NCBI GenBank assembly: GCA_964563535.1
Contig: CAZLXP010000035.1
Span: 1-23,082, forward strand
Source of the DNA: WVWN01 sp964563535
Lineage (GTDB): Bacteria; RBG-13-66-14; B26-G2; WVWN01
Direction of reading: 5' to 3'
Length of the DNA stretch: 23,082 nucleotides
Shown here: positions 1 to 8,101 of the stretch, piece after piece
How positions within the stretch are numbered: position 1 is the first letter of the stretch
Layout: every line of letters begins with the position of its first letter
Made by a program: the position numbers and the translations under genes
The notes under the pieces: model-generated
The model's database searches: none
What the model was told of the DNA's origin: nothing
Seen by the model: only the letters and a program-made list of their open reading frames with translations

Positions 1-21
1 GAACAGAAGGGGGTGGAGTTC

Positions 22-534
22 ATGCATAACTTCGAGTACCTCCGACCGACCTCGGTGGCCGGAGCGATCGAAGCGTTTCGCGCCGTCGAGAACGGCAGGT
101 TCTTCGCCGGCGGCATGACGCTGATTCCGACTATGAAACAGCGCCTGGCAAGCCCGACCCGTCTGATCGACCTCTCCGGCATCGAAGGCCTCGATGCGAT
201 CCGCGTGGAGGGAACCGATTTGGTGGTCGGAGCCATGGCGCGGCACGACGCCGTCGCGAATTCGATGGAATCGCGGAGCGCCATTCCGGCTCTGGCGAAC
301 CTCGCCGCGAGCATCGGCGACCCTCAGGTCCGCAATCGCGGAACTCTCGGCGGGTCGATCGCCAACAACGATCCCGCGGCCGACTACTGCGCCGGAGTAT
401 TGGGGCTGGGGGCGACGATCATCACCGACCGCCAGGCCGGCGCGGGCGAGAGATTAACGTTAAATTTCGCCGACGGCCGCAGGGCCGTGGACGTTATCGA
501 CGGGGAGGCGGAAGAGATTGCCCAAAAAAGCTAA
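22..534 (+). CDS. Chimeric ORF: N-terminal part of a molybdenum-hydroxylase FAD-binding subunit (CoxM/XdhB-like) joined to an exonuclease VII tail
   Basis: Residues 1 to about 137 match the FAD-binding domain of the medium subunit of the xanthine dehydrogenase/CO dehydrogenase family. The sequence shows the flavin motif AGGMTLIPTMKQRL and, later, GDPQVRNRGTLGGSIANNDP, both hallmarks of that family. Such subunits are usually about 260-290 residues; this ORF has 170 and lacks the C-terminal flavin-subunit domain. From about residue 138 the protein instead reads like the end of XseA. The start is taken as ATG at 22, preceded by a purine-rich AGAAGGGGGTGGAG; GTG at 13 is the alternative. The family part has ten Ile codons and none is ATA, whereas ATA is common in the genes downstream. 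No other molybdenum-hydroxylase subunit is in the window. The ORF is probably not a functional enzyme and may be an assembly join. Confidence 0.75.
   Translation: MHNFEYLRPTSVAGAIEAFRAVENGRFFAGGMTLIPTMKQRLASPTRLIDLSGIEGLDAIRVEGTDLVVGAMARHDAVANSMESRSAIPALANLAASIGDPQVRNRGTLGGSIANNDPAADYCAGVLGLGATIITDRQAGAGERLTLNFADGRRAVDVIDGEAEEIAQKS
433..534 (+). pseudogene. xseA: 3' remnant of exodeoxyribonuclease VII large subunit
   Basis: The last roughly 33 residues of the first ORF (GERLTLNFADGRRAVDVIDG and what follows) resemble the C-terminal beta-strand segment of XseA, where a G-[DE]-R-L-x-L-x-[FL]-A-D-G pattern is typical. The next gene is xseB, overlapping by 17 nt, which is the usual neighbour of xseA. 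A complete XseA of about 400 residues would be expected here, but everything upstream of about base 433 belongs to another family. The exact junction cannot be fixed by eye; somewhere in 425-450 is my estimate. The assignment rests on a short segment plus gene order. Confidence 0.6.
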
Positions 535-754
535 GGCTACGTTCGAGGAGGACCTCGCGCGCCTGGCCGAGATCGTCGCCGCGCTCGAGGAGGGGCCCGA
601 GACCCTCGACGAGATGTTGGCCCTCTACGAGGAAGGCGTGGCCATAACCAAGCGCCTCCAGGAAGTCCTGAACGAAGCCGAGACCAAGATAAAGAAGCTT
701 TCGCGAGACGTGAACGGCGAGTTGGAAGTCGAGGACTACGACGAGGCCGGTTAA
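518..754 (+). CDS. xseB: Exodeoxyribonuclease VII small subunit
   Basis: This 78-residue protein matches XseB in length and pattern. It has a FEEDLARLAEIVAALEEG segment, then LDEMLALYEEGVAITKRLQE, then LNEAETKIKKL. These form the two-helix coiled hairpin that binds the C-terminal part of XseA, giving the nuclease that degrades single-stranded DNA to oligonucleotides in the cytoplasm. The start is TTG at 518, preceded by GGAGGCGGAAGAG, so initiation lies inside the end of the upstream ORF, as is common for translationally coupled xseA-xseB. Four bases separate it from the polyprenyl synthase gene, indicating one operon. Identification is firm; whether a working XseA partner exists depends on the odd junction upstream. 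Confidence 0.93.
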   Translation: MPKKAKATFEEDLARLAEIVAALEEGPETLDEMLALYEEGVAITKRLQEVLNEAETKIKKLSRDVNGELEVEDYDEAG

Positions 755-758
755 AGCG

Positions 759-1832
759 TTGACCCGGGAAGAAATAATGGAGGGTATCGAGCGTCGCGCG
801 CGCCGGGTGCGCGAGTACCTCGCCGCGGACGACTTCTTGGCCGGCGTAGCGCCGGCTCACCTGCGGGCGGCGGCGGCGGCGTACCTGAAGCGGGGCGGGA
901 AGGGGCTTCGGCCGGCGGTGGTCTTGCTCTGCTGCGGCGCCGCGGGAGGCGACGAGGACTGGGCGCTGGCGGCGGCGGCCGCGGCCGAGGTGACGCACAA
1001 CTGGACGCTGATACACGACGACATAATCGACCGCGACGACTTGCGCCGCGGCGGCCCGACGGTCCACCACGAGCTGGCGGCGCGGGCCCGGACCGACCTC
1101 GGGTTCGAGGGCGGCGGGGCGCTTCACTACGGCTTGGCGTTGGCGGTATTGGCGGGCGACGTGGGCCCGTGTTGGGCGGCGCATTTATTGTCCCGCCTCC
1201 CGGAGAACGGCGTTACGAAGGCCGACGCGGCCTGGCGCCTCGCGACGGACCTCGCCGCGGCCACCGTCCCGGCGATTCTGGCGGGCGAGGTTGAGGACGT
1301 GCAATTGAGCCGGGCGCCGCTGGTGGAGGTGACGGTCGAGGCGGTCGAGGAGATGCTGGCTAAGAAGACCGGCGCGCTTTACGAGTGGTGCGCCCGGGCG
1401 GGGGCGACGGTGGGCGGCGCCACGCCGGCGCTCGTCGAGAAACTGGGGGCCTTCGGCCGGTGGTGCGGGACCGCGTTCCAACACGTCGACGATACGTTGC
1501 CTTATTTTGCCGACGAAGGTGAGACCGGGAAGGCGGCCGCGTCCGATTTGCGCGAGGGGAAGCGAACCGCGGTCGTGGTGGGGGCATACCGCAACGCCCC
1601 GGCGGGCGACAGGGAATTCATCGCGGCCACGCTGGGGCGCGACGACGCGACCGACGCGGACGTCGATATATTAAAGGAGAAACTGGCCGCGCTGGGCGGC
1701 GTGTCGTACGCTCGCGCCAGGGCGCGTCGGTATTACGAACGGGCGCTGCAAGAACTCGAGGCCGTGCCGGCGGCCGATTATCGCGCATTGCTCGCCGGGT
1801 GGGCCGAGTTTCTGCTCGCGAGAACGTACTGA
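759..1832 (+). CDS. Polyprenyl diphosphate synthase (FPP/GGPP synthase family)
   Basis: This is a trans-prenyltransferase of 357 residues that condenses isopentenyl diphosphate with allylic diphosphates. A GGKGLRP motif near residues 46-52 corresponds to the GGKRLRP substrate-binding motif. The first Asp-rich motif is HDDIIDRDD with D87, D88 and D91, and a DLREGKRTAVV segment follows the second motif. The second motif is altered: it reads FQHVDDTLPYFAD, so the DDxxD fifth position is Pro248 instead of Asp. Chain length cannot be predicted safely. The start shown is TTG at 759; ATG at 777, preceded by GGAAG, is an alternative that removes six residues. Gene order xseB - prenyl synthase - dxs - tlyA is a recurrent bacterial isoprenoid operon, which supports an ispA-like role. 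Confidence 0.88.
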   Translation: MTREEIMEGIERRARRVREYLAADDFLAGVAPAHLRAAAAAYLKRGGKGLRPAVVLLCCGAAGGDEDWALAAAAAAEVTHNWTLIHDDIIDRDDLRRGGPTVHHELAARARTDLGFEGGGALHYGLALAVLAGDVGPCWAAHLLSRLPENGVTKADAAWRLATDLAAATVPAILAGEVEDVQLSRAPLVEVTVEAVEEMLAKKTGALYEWCARAGATVGGATPALVEKLGAFGRWCGTAFQHVDDTLPYFADEGETGKAAASDLREGKRTAVVVGAYRNAPAGDREFIAATLGRDDATDADVDILKEKLAALGGVSYARARARRYYERALQELEAVPAADYRALLAGWAEFLLARTY

Positions 1833-1880
1833 CTTAGGCCGCGCCGAAACCTGGGCGGCGACCGCTATAAGGAATTAACG

Positions 1881-3767
1881 ATGGCTGAGATTCTTCCGCG
1901 TATAAACTCGCCCGCGGACCTGAAGGAGTTAACCGGGGCCGAGCTCGAGCAACTCGCGGGCGAGTTGCGGACGTTCATCATCGAGAACGTCTCCCGGACC
2001 GGCGGCCACTTGGCGCCCAGCCTGGGCGTGGTCGAGCTGACGGTCGCGCTCCACTACGTCTTCGACGCGCCGCGGGACAAGATCATATGGGACGTGGGGC
2101 ACCAGGCGTACGGCCACAAGATCTTAACCGGCCGCCGCGACCGGTTTCAGACTCTTCGCCAATTGGGCGGGATTTCGGGTTTCCCCAAGCGCTCGGAGTG
2201 CGAATGCGACGCGTACGGCGCGGGGCACGCGTCGACGTCTATAACGGCGGCGCTGGGGATGGCCGTCGCCCGCGACCGCAACGGCGAAGACTTTCACGTC
2301 GTCGCCGTCGTCGGCGACGGCGCTCTCTCGGGCGGCTGCGCGCTGGAAGGCCTTAACGTCGCGGGCCACCGCGAGGACACGGACCTCATCGTCATCCTCA
2401 ACGACAACGAGATGTCCATATCGCGGTCGGTGGGCGCCATCGCCGATTACCTCGCGCGGGTGATAACGTTTCCCCCCTACGATAAGTTCCGCTCCGACAT
2501 GCAGGATTTGGTGAAGTCCATCCCGACGTGGGGCCGCTCGCTGTTTCGCGCGGCCCGCCGCCTCGAGGAGTCGATAAAGAACCTCCTGACGCCGGGGATG
2601 TTATTCGAACAGTTGGGTTTTCGCTACGTCGGGCCGGTTAAAGGCCACGACCTCGCCACCCTCATCCGGACCCTCGAGGGGGTCAAGAAGCTCCACGGCC
2701 CGGTGCTGCTTCACGTCCTGACGCAAAAAGGCAAGGGGTATACCCCCGCCGAGAACGACGCCACGACCTACCACGGCCATCCGCCCTTCGACGTCGCTAC
2801 GGGCAAGCCGCGTAAAAACGTTAAAGCCAAGCCCTATACGCAGGTTTTCGCGGAGACGCTGGTGGAACTGGCCGAGGAAGACGAGAGCATCGTCGCCATC
2901 ACCGCGGCCATGCCCGAGGGCACCGGCCTCGACCTTTTCCGCGAGCGCTTCCCGGACCGCTTCTTCGACGTCGGCATCGCGGAGCAGACGGCGGTCCTCC
3001 TCGCCGCCGGCCTCGCGTGCGAAGGGTTAAGGCCGGTGTGCGCCGTCTACTCCACTTTCCTGCAGCGGGCTTACGACCAGGTCAACCACGACGTGTGCCT
3101 CCAGCGTTTGCCGGTGGTATTCGCCCTCGACCGCGGCGGCGTCGTCGGCGACGACGGCCCCACCCACCACGGCACCTTCGACCTGGCCTATCTGCGCCAT
3201 TTGCCCCACATGGTCGTGAGCGCCGCCAAGGACGAGGCGGAACTTGCGCAGCTTCTGTATAGCGCGATCTACTACGACCTCGGGCCGTGGTCGGTGCGTT
3301 ACCCCCGCGGCACCGCCGTCGGCGTCGAGGGCCGCGCCGAACGGCGCAAGATCGAGCCGGGCGCGGCCGAGTTGCTCCGCGAAGGAGGCGACGTATTGTT
3401 ACTCCCGGTGGGACGGCTGGTTTACCCGGCGCGGGAGGCGGCCGAGCGGCTGGCGCGGGAGGGCGTCGAAGCCGCGGTCATCAACGCCCGCTTCGTGAAG
3501 CCGTTGGACGAGGGCTTGATACTCGAGTGGGGCGGCCGGTGCGGCGCCATCGTGACCGCGGAGGACGGCTGCCTGGCGGGCGGTTTCGGCTCCGCGGTGG
3601 CCGAGTTGCTCTTCGACCGAGGCTTGAGCCGGGATATAAGGCTAGCGCGCCTCGGCTACCCGGATGAGTATATAGAACACGGGACGGTGCAGGAGTTGCT
3701 CGACAAATACAATTTAAACGCGGCGGGGATAGCGGCGGCGGCCGCGGCCTTGTTGAAGAAAAAGTGA
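1881..3767 (+). CDS. dxs: 1-deoxy-D-xylulose-5-phosphate synthase
   Basis: The 628-residue length is normal for Dxs, which condenses pyruvate and glyceraldehyde 3-phosphate in the first step of the MEP pathway using thiamine diphosphate and Mg. Visible family motifs are GGHLAPSLGVVELTVALHYV near the N-terminus, DVGHQAYGHKILTGRRDRF, the ThDP-binding VGDGALSGG...LND stretch, the catalytic-Glu segment FFDVGIAEQTAV, and DRGGVVGDDGPTHHG in the pyrimidine domain. A C-terminal transketolase domain with INARFVKPLD is intact. ATG at 1881 follows AAGGAATTAACG. It supplies IPP/DMAPP for the prenyl synthase just upstream. The stop overlaps the tlyA start in a GTGA arrangement. Confidence 0.97.
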   Translation: MAEILPRINSPADLKELTGAELEQLAGELRTFIIENVSRTGGHLAPSLGVVELTVALHYVFDAPRDKIIWDVGHQAYGHKILTGRRDRFQTLRQLGGISGFPKRSECECDAYGAGHASTSITAALGMAVARDRNGEDFHVVAVVGDGALSGGCALEGLNVAGHREDTDLIVILNDNEMSISRSVGAIADYLARVITFPPYDKFRSDMQDLVKSIPTWGRSLFRAARRLEESIKNLLTPGMLFEQLGFRYVGPVKGHDLATLIRTLEGVKKLHGPVLLHVLTQKGKGYTPAENDATTYHGHPPFDVATGKPRKNVKAKPYTQVFAETLVELAEEDESIVAITAAMPEGTGLDLFRERFPDRFFDVGIAEQTAVLLAAGLACEGLRPVCAVYSTFLQRAYDQVNHDVCLQRLPVVFALDRGGVVGDDGPTHHGTFDLAYLRHLPHMVVSAAKDEAELAQLLYSAIYYDLGPWSVRYPRGTAVGVEGRAERRKIEPGAAELLREGGDVLLLPVGRLVYPAREAAERLAREGVEAAVINARFVKPLDEGLILEWGGRCGAIVTAEDGCLAGGFGSAVAELLFDRGLSRDIRLARLGYPDEYIEHGTVQELLDKYNLNAAGIAAAAAALLKKK

Positions 3768-4570
3768 GGGCGGCGCGGTTGGCGAAGCGCAGGCTGGACG
3801 AGTTGTTGGTGGCGCGCGGGCTGGCGCCGTCGGCGGCCAAGGCGGCGGCCCTGATATTGGCCGGAAAGGTAAAAGTCGACGGCCGGGTGGAGTCGAAGGC
3901 CGGCCGAGCCGTCGGCGACGGCGCCGACGTAACGGTCGCGGCCGAACCGCCGTACGCGTCGCGCGGCGGCGAGAAGCTCGCGTTCGCGCTGGACCGTTTC
4001 GGCGTGGGCGTGGCGGGCAAGGTTTGCCTGGACGTGGGGGCCTCGAGCGGCGGCTTCACCTCCTGCCTGCTCGCGCGGGGGGCGGCGCACGTCCACGCCG
4101 TCGACGTGGGGCGCGGCTTGTTGGCCTGGCCGCTGCGTACGGACCCGCGGGTGACGGTGTGGGAGAACGTGAACGCCCGCCGTTTCGACGGAGGCCTCCT
4201 CGCACCCGCGCCGACGCTCCTGGTCGTCGACGTATCCTTCATAAACTTGGAAAAGGTTCTCAGGCCTCTTGTGGCCACGTTGGCGGCGCTGGAAGAGATA
4301 GTCGCGCTGGTGAAGCCGCAATTCGAGGCGCCGCGCGGCAGGGTGGAGCCGGGGGGCGTCGTGCGCGACGCCGGCGTGCACCGTGCCGTCCTGATTAAGA
4401 ACGCAACGTTGTTCGACGGCCTGGGTTTCGCCGCGGTCGGCGTCGCAACGTCGCCGCTGGCCGGGCCGGCCGGCAACCGCGAGTTCTTCCTGCGGGGCGT
4501 GCGGGGCGCGTCGCCGCGGCCTCTCGAAGCCGAGATCGCGAGAGTCGTAGGGCCGGGGGGTTTCGAGTAA
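3764..4570 (+). CDS. tlyA: TlyA-family rRNA (cytidine-2'-O)-methyltransferase
   Basis: The protein has 268 residues. The N-terminus is an S4 RNA-binding domain (RLDELLVARGLAPSAAKAA..., then GKVKVDGR). It is followed by an FtsJ-like Rossmann methyltransferase with the SAM motif DVGASSGGFTSCLLARGA, then AVDVGRGLLAW, VVDVSF and LVKPQFEAPRG. The family 2'-O-methylates cytidines in 16S and/or 23S rRNA; older annotations call it hemolysin A. The GEKL lysine, the VVDVSF aspartate and the LVKPQFE lysine fit the K-D-K part of the catalytic tetrad. It starts with GTG at 3764, overlapping the dxs stop by 4 nt, so translation is probably coupled. It ends the housekeeping operon, with a 64-nt gap to the next gene. 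Confidence 0.94.
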   Translation: MRAARLAKRRLDELLVARGLAPSAAKAAALILAGKVKVDGRVESKAGRAVGDGADVTVAAEPPYASRGGEKLAFALDRFGVGVAGKVCLDVGASSGGFTSCLLARGAAHVHAVDVGRGLLAWPLRTDPRVTVWENVNARRFDGGLLAPAPTLLVVDVSFINLEKVLRPLVATLAALEEIVALVKPQFEAPRGRVEPGGVVRDAGVHRAVLIKNATLFDGLGFAAVGVATSPLAGPAGNREFFLRGVRGASPRPLEAEIARVVGPGGFE

Positions 4571-4634
4571 ACCGTGCCGGCCTGTTCCCAAATGCGGGAA
4601 GCGTTGCGGGTAATTTAAACAAGGAGGTTTTCCT

Positions 4635-5453
4635 ATGTCGGCGCGATCGCTTTCGATCGTGTTAGCGTTAATCTTGGCGTTCGCTGCGGGCGGCGCCCTC
4701 GCCGCCGATACGGCCGCCTATATCTACGGCCTGGTGGGCGTTTTCGCCGGGAAGTACGAGTCGGACGCGAGCGTATACGAGAAGCTCGTTGGCTACTATG
4801 ACTACGGCCTCCCGCCGCCGAAGGACCCGTGGCAGGAAGTGAAGCTCACGAGCACCGATTTCGCGGCGTCGCCGTTCGGCTTCGGCTTGAAGGGCGACAG
4901 CTGGCGCGCGTCGTTCGCGTCGCTGTGGAACCGGCATCAAATCGATTCCATGACCGAGACCCGCCAGGTCAACAACGCTACCCTTACGGCGACGGGCGGA
5001 TATATCCTGAGCCGAGGTTATTTCGAGGACAAGATGCTGAAGCCGTACTTCGGCGGGTTCTGGCGAGGCAATTGGACCAAGGCCGAGAACGTCGAAAACG
5101 GCGTCATCGCCAACGGCTTCGGCCCGGACTTGGGCGCGGTAATGGAGTTCAACCTGAACCGGTCTTTCGCGCTCGTTACGTTCGGATACCAATATAAATC
5201 CTATATAATGACCGGGACCAAGTTCGACAACCCGAAGGGCGACGAGCCGCCGACGGCGCCGCACTGGAACTACGTATACCTGCCGGAAAACGAGCTTCCC
5301 GGGAGCGCCTCGAGCTTCTACGTCAGCGCCAAGAGCTCCCTCCAGTTCCACCGACGGGTGGGCGCCGAGGTAGAGGTGCGTTACGACCTCGACCTGGGCG
5401 ACTCGTTCATGAACGGCCTCACCTTCGCCGTCGGCCCGAGCCTCTGGCTATAA
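4635..5453 (+). CDS. Secreted, probable outer-membrane beta-barrel protein of unknown function
   Basis: I do not recognise a named family in this 272-residue protein. It begins with a clear signal peptide: positive MSAR, a hydrophobic LSIVLALILAFAAGGALA core and a likely cleavage at ALA-AD. The mature part alternates polar and hydrophobic residues and is rich in Tyr, Phe and Trp (for example YFGGFWRGNW, FALVTFGYQYKSYIM). It ends in LTFAVGPSLWL, an aromatic-containing final strand like those of outer-membrane barrels. ATG at 4635 follows a perfect AAGGAGG with good spacing, the strongest ribosome binding site in this part of the window, suggesting high expression. No partner gene is obvious. 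The barrel assignment is inferred from composition and the terminal strand. Confidence 0.7.
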   Translation: MSARSLSIVLALILAFAAGGALAADTAAYIYGLVGVFAGKYESDASVYEKLVGYYDYGLPPPKDPWQEVKLTSTDFAASPFGFGLKGDSWRASFASLWNRHQIDSMTETRQVNNATLTATGGYILSRGYFEDKMLKPYFGGFWRGNWTKAENVENGVIANGFGPDLGAVMEFNLNRSFALVTFGYQYKSYIMTGTKFDNPKGDEPPTAPHWNYVYLPENELPGSASSFYVSAKSSLQFHRRVGAEVEVRYDLDLGDSFMNGLTFAVGPSLWL

Positions 5454-5542
5454 ACGCCATCCAGGCCGCTTTCGAGGCGGCGCCCCGCAACTCCTACTGC
5501 GCGTCGGCGGTAGTTTGTCTCGTCCGGCGGAATATGCGTTAG

Positions 5543-6898
5543 ATGTTCGAACGTTTTCGCAGCGCCGACCTTACGTCCGGTTCCTTGATCAAGCCGATTC
5601 TCTGGCTCGCCATTCCGACCGTCGCCGGGAACTTCCTGCAGAGCGCGTTCAACATCGCCGATATGTACTTCGTGAGCCGGCTGGGGACCGCGGCCATCGC
5701 CGCGGTCTCCGTCGCCGGCCTGGCGATATGGCTATTGTGGACGGCGATAATGGGCGTCGCCATCGGCTCCCAGGCGCTGATTGCCCGGTTCCACGGCGCG
5801 CGCGATGAGGCGAGTTTACGCCGGGCCATGGCGACGACGCTGGCCGTGTCCGCGGTTTTCGCGGTTTTGATAGTGTTGGCCGGGCCGTTGGCGGGGAAGC
5901 CGCTGTTGCGCCTCCTGGGCGCCGAGGCCGACGTCGTCGACCTGGCGTATAGCTACGTCGCCGTATTCTTCTTCGGCGGCTTTACGCTCGTATTCATGGT
6001 AATGATCAGCGCGATGCTGCGCGGCCTGGGCGACTCGGTCACCCCCACCGTTATTTTGGCGGCGGCCGTAGTTCTGAATGTCATCCTCGACCCGGTTTTG
6101 ATTTTCGGGTTGGGGCCGGCGCCGGCGATGGGGGTGCGGGGGGCGGCGGTGGCGACGGTGGCGGCGTACGCGGTCGGCATGGCGGCGACCGCGGCCGTGT
6201 TTACGCGCCGGTATCTCCCGTGGCGCTCGTTCGTGCCGGCGAATTTCAGCGGCAAGATGGGGTGGCAGATCCTGACGATCGGCGTCCCGGCCAGCGCGCA
6301 GATGCTCGTCCGGGCCGCGGCGGCGATGGTCCTGGTGGGGTTCGTGGCGTTGGCCGGGACCCGGGCCATCGCGGCCTACGGCATCGGCGGCCAGTTGACC
6401 GGTCTCATTTTAATGCCCGGCTTCGCGCTCGCGATGTCGGCGGGGATCTTGGTGGCGCAGAACTTGGGCGCCGGCAAGAAGGAGCGGGCCGAGCGTACGG
6501 CCATGGCCTCGGTCGTAATAAACGTGGCCGTCGCGGCCTTGATGATAGTGGCGTTGCTGGCGTTCGCGCCGCGGTGGGTGGCGATATTCGACGATACGCC
6601 GCAAGTCGTCGCGTGGGGGGCGCTTTACATCTACATCTGCGCGCCGTCTTTCATATTCACGCCGCTGGGGATGGTCCTCTCGCGGGCCATGAGCGGCGCC
6701 GGCGTTTCGGTCCCGCCCCTTGTCGTTACCGCCGCGGTTTTGTTGGGGGCACGCATACCTTTGGCGTACTTGTTTACCAAGGTCCTGGGCATGGGGGTGG
6801 CGGGGGTTTACTGGGCGATTACGATCCCGACGGTGCTCGAGGGTTCGATCATGTACGCCGTGTTCAAGACCGGCATTTGGAAGCACAGGATACTTTAG
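5543..6898 (+). CDS. MATE-family multidrug/polyspecific efflux transporter
   Basis: A 451-residue integral membrane protein with about twelve hydrophobic segments in two similar halves. The N-terminal half has the typical MATE pattern LIKPILWLAIPTVAGNFLQSAFNIADMYFVSRLG, followed by GSQALIARFHGA and LRGLGDSVTP. The second half repeats this with PASAQMLVRAAA and AGILVAQNLGAGKKERAER. MATE proteins export organic cations or other small molecules using Na+ or H+ gradients. The substrate cannot be inferred. ATG at 5543 lacks a strong ribosome binding site. A palindromic terminator lies 31 nt past the stop. Although it abuts the peptide cluster on the other strand, nothing shows it exports that peptide. 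Confidence 0.92.
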   Translation: MFERFRSADLTSGSLIKPILWLAIPTVAGNFLQSAFNIADMYFVSRLGTAAIAAVSVAGLAIWLLWTAIMGVAIGSQALIARFHGARDEASLRRAMATTLAVSAVFAVLIVLAGPLAGKPLLRLLGAEADVVDLAYSYVAVFFFGGFTLVFMVMISAMLRGLGDSVTPTVILAAAVVLNVILDPVLIFGLGPAPAMGVRGAAVATVAAYAVGMAATAAVFTRRYLPWRSFVPANFSGKMGWQILTIGVPASAQMLVRAAAAMVLVGFVALAGTRAIAAYGIGGQLTGLILMPGFALAMSAGILVAQNLGAGKKERAERTAMASVVINVAVAALMIVALLAFAPRWVAIFDDTPQVVAWGALYIYICAPSFIFTPLGMVLSRAMSGAGVSVPPLVVTAAVLLGARIPLAYLFTKVLGMGVAGVYWAITIPTVLEGSIMYAVFKTGIWKHRIL

Positions 6899-6929
6899 GG
6901 CGGCGCGGCCCGGGGCGAAGCTTAACGGT

Positions 6930-6955
6930 AAGGCCCGGCTCGAGCCGGGCCTTTT
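6930..6955 (+). terminator. Rho-independent terminator after the MATE gene
   Basis: A perfect 12+12-base palindrome occupies 6930-6953, centred on CTCGAG, with GC-rich arms. Its 3' arm runs into TTTT (6952-6955), giving a terminator for plus-strand transcripts. It also lies between two convergent genes, 20 nt beyond the stop of the minus-strand radical SAM gene. In that direction the U-run is short, so termination there would be weaker. Confidence 0.8.
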
Positions 6956-6974
6956 AGGTCGCAGCTTTGTAAAT

Positions 6975-8045
6975 TTAACGCAGCGGCCGGCGGAAAATCT
7001 CCTTCGCCGCGCGGGCCACGCGGCAATATTCGCGCGACGCCTTCCGAATGTCGCCCTCCTCCAGCAACGAAAACGCCGGGCAACGGAAGCAGTAGCGGTC
7101 GAGGTCGCAGCTGGCGCATTCCTCCGCGACCTCTTCGGTGAGGGCGCGGACGCGCTCGGCCTCCTCGCCGCGCCAGATCTCGAGGAACGGCTTATGGCGC
7201 ATATTGCCCAGGTCGTAGGGCAGCGACACGCAAGGCCACACGGTCCCGTAGGGGTCGATGGAGCAGTTGTTGAAGCCGGCCAGACAGCTGAGCGCGCGCT
7301 TGTTAAAACGCACCGGCTCTCCCACTTCCTCGTCGCAAGCGTCGCCGTCGGCGGGTCGGGGCACGACCCATTCTTTGACCGTTTGGAAGTAATCGCGGAG
7401 CTGTTCGTCCGTCATCCGCAGCCGCAGCGGGTCGGCCGCGCCTTGGTTGGTGACGGAGATATACGGCGAATAGCGGAATTCGCCGCCGCACGACCGGGCC
7501 AACTCGTACAATCCTTTCATTTCCTGGTAGTTGAAGTTCATCAGGTTCATCTTCAACACGACGTTCGAACCGAGCTCGCCGAGGCGCCGGGCCGCGGTCA
7601 CGGCCTTTTCCCACGTCCCCTCCCGGCCTACGAACGCGTCGTGGAGTTGGGGCGTCATGGCGTGGAGCGATATTTCGACCGCTACGGGGTGGAGCGAGGC
7701 GATCTCGGCGGCCAGCCGGTCGTCGAGCAACGAGCCGCCGGTGAAGATGCGGACGGCGAAGTGGCGTTCGCGCGCCGCGGCCAGGATGTCCAGGAAGTCG
7801 GCCCGGGCCAGCGATTCGCCGCCCGAAAAAGTCAGGAAGAGCGTGCCGGCGTCGACGAGTTGGTCGAAGAGGGATATATACTCGGCGAGGCTCAGCTCGT
7901 CGCCGCCGGGTTCGGGGTCCTCCACGTAGCAATGCTTGCAGCTGAGGGGGCAGCGATACGTGAGGTTGCACATCACCGCCACCGGCACCCGCCGGCCGGC
8001 GGAGGAATAAATAAGGTTGCGGTAGATGTCTTCTTTTCCGGGCAA
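6975..8045 (-). CDS. Radical SAM/SPASM peptide-modifying enzyme
   Basis: This 356-residue protein has the radical SAM motif CPLSCKHC (CxxxCxxC, about residues 32-39) followed by FSGGESLARADF, a GGE motif for SAM binding. A C-terminal SPASM region contains CLAGFNNCSIDPYGTVWPC and then CASCDLDRYCFRCPA, enough cysteines for two auxiliary [4Fe-4S] clusters. The arrangement is that of PqqE-like maturases acting on ribosomal peptides bound through a PqqD-type domain. The pqqD-like gene is immediately upstream and two Cys-containing precursors precede that. The only start upstream of the core is TTG at 8045, with no clear ribosome binding site, so expression may be low. A hairpin plus U-run lies just before it. 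The modification chemistry (thioether, C-C or other) cannot be read from sequence. Confidence 0.92.
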   Translation of the reverse strand: MPGKEDIYRNLIYSSAGRRVPVAVMCNLTYRCPLSCKHCYVEDPEPGGDELSLAEYISLFDQLVDAGTLFLTFSGGESLARADFLDILAAARERHFAVRIFTGGSLLDDRLAAEIASLHPVAVEISLHAMTPQLHDAFVGREGTWEKAVTAARRLGELGSNVVLKMNLMNFNYQEMKGLYELARSCGGEFRYSPYISVTNQGAADPLRLRMTDEQLRDYFQTVKEWVVPRPADGDACDEEVGEPVRFNKRALSCLAGFNNCSIDPYGTVWPCVSLPYDLGNMRHKPFLEIWRGEEAERVRALTEEVAEECASCDLDRYCFRCPAFSLLEEGDIRKASREYCRVARAAKEIFRRPLR

Positions 8046-8051
8046 ATTAGC

Positions 8052-8092
8052 AAAAAACGCCGACGGCTCCCGCCCTCGGCTGCGAGGGGAGC
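8052..8092 (-). terminator. Terminator-like hairpin between pqqD-like and radical SAM genes (possible attenuator)
   Basis: Read on the minus strand, GCTCC (8092-8088) and CCTCG (8087-8083) pair across a 4-nt loop with CGAGG (8078-8074) and GGAGC (8070-8066), leaving a 3-nt bulge at 8071-8073. A run of six T follows at 8057-8052. A second, competing hairpin, CGACGGC/GCCGTCG (8092-8111), spans the pqqD-like stop codon. The stop-hairpin-U-run order suggests that most transcripts end after the precursors and pqqD-like gene, with only part continuing into the radical SAM gene. Confidence 0.5.
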
Positions 8093-8101
8093 GACGGCCG
8101 C

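Noticed and set aside
5454..5542. Terminator or promoter between the outer-membrane-like gene and the MATE gene
   Set aside because: A short GCCGC/GCGGC hairpin is present but lacks a T-run, and no convincing -35/-10 pair is visible.
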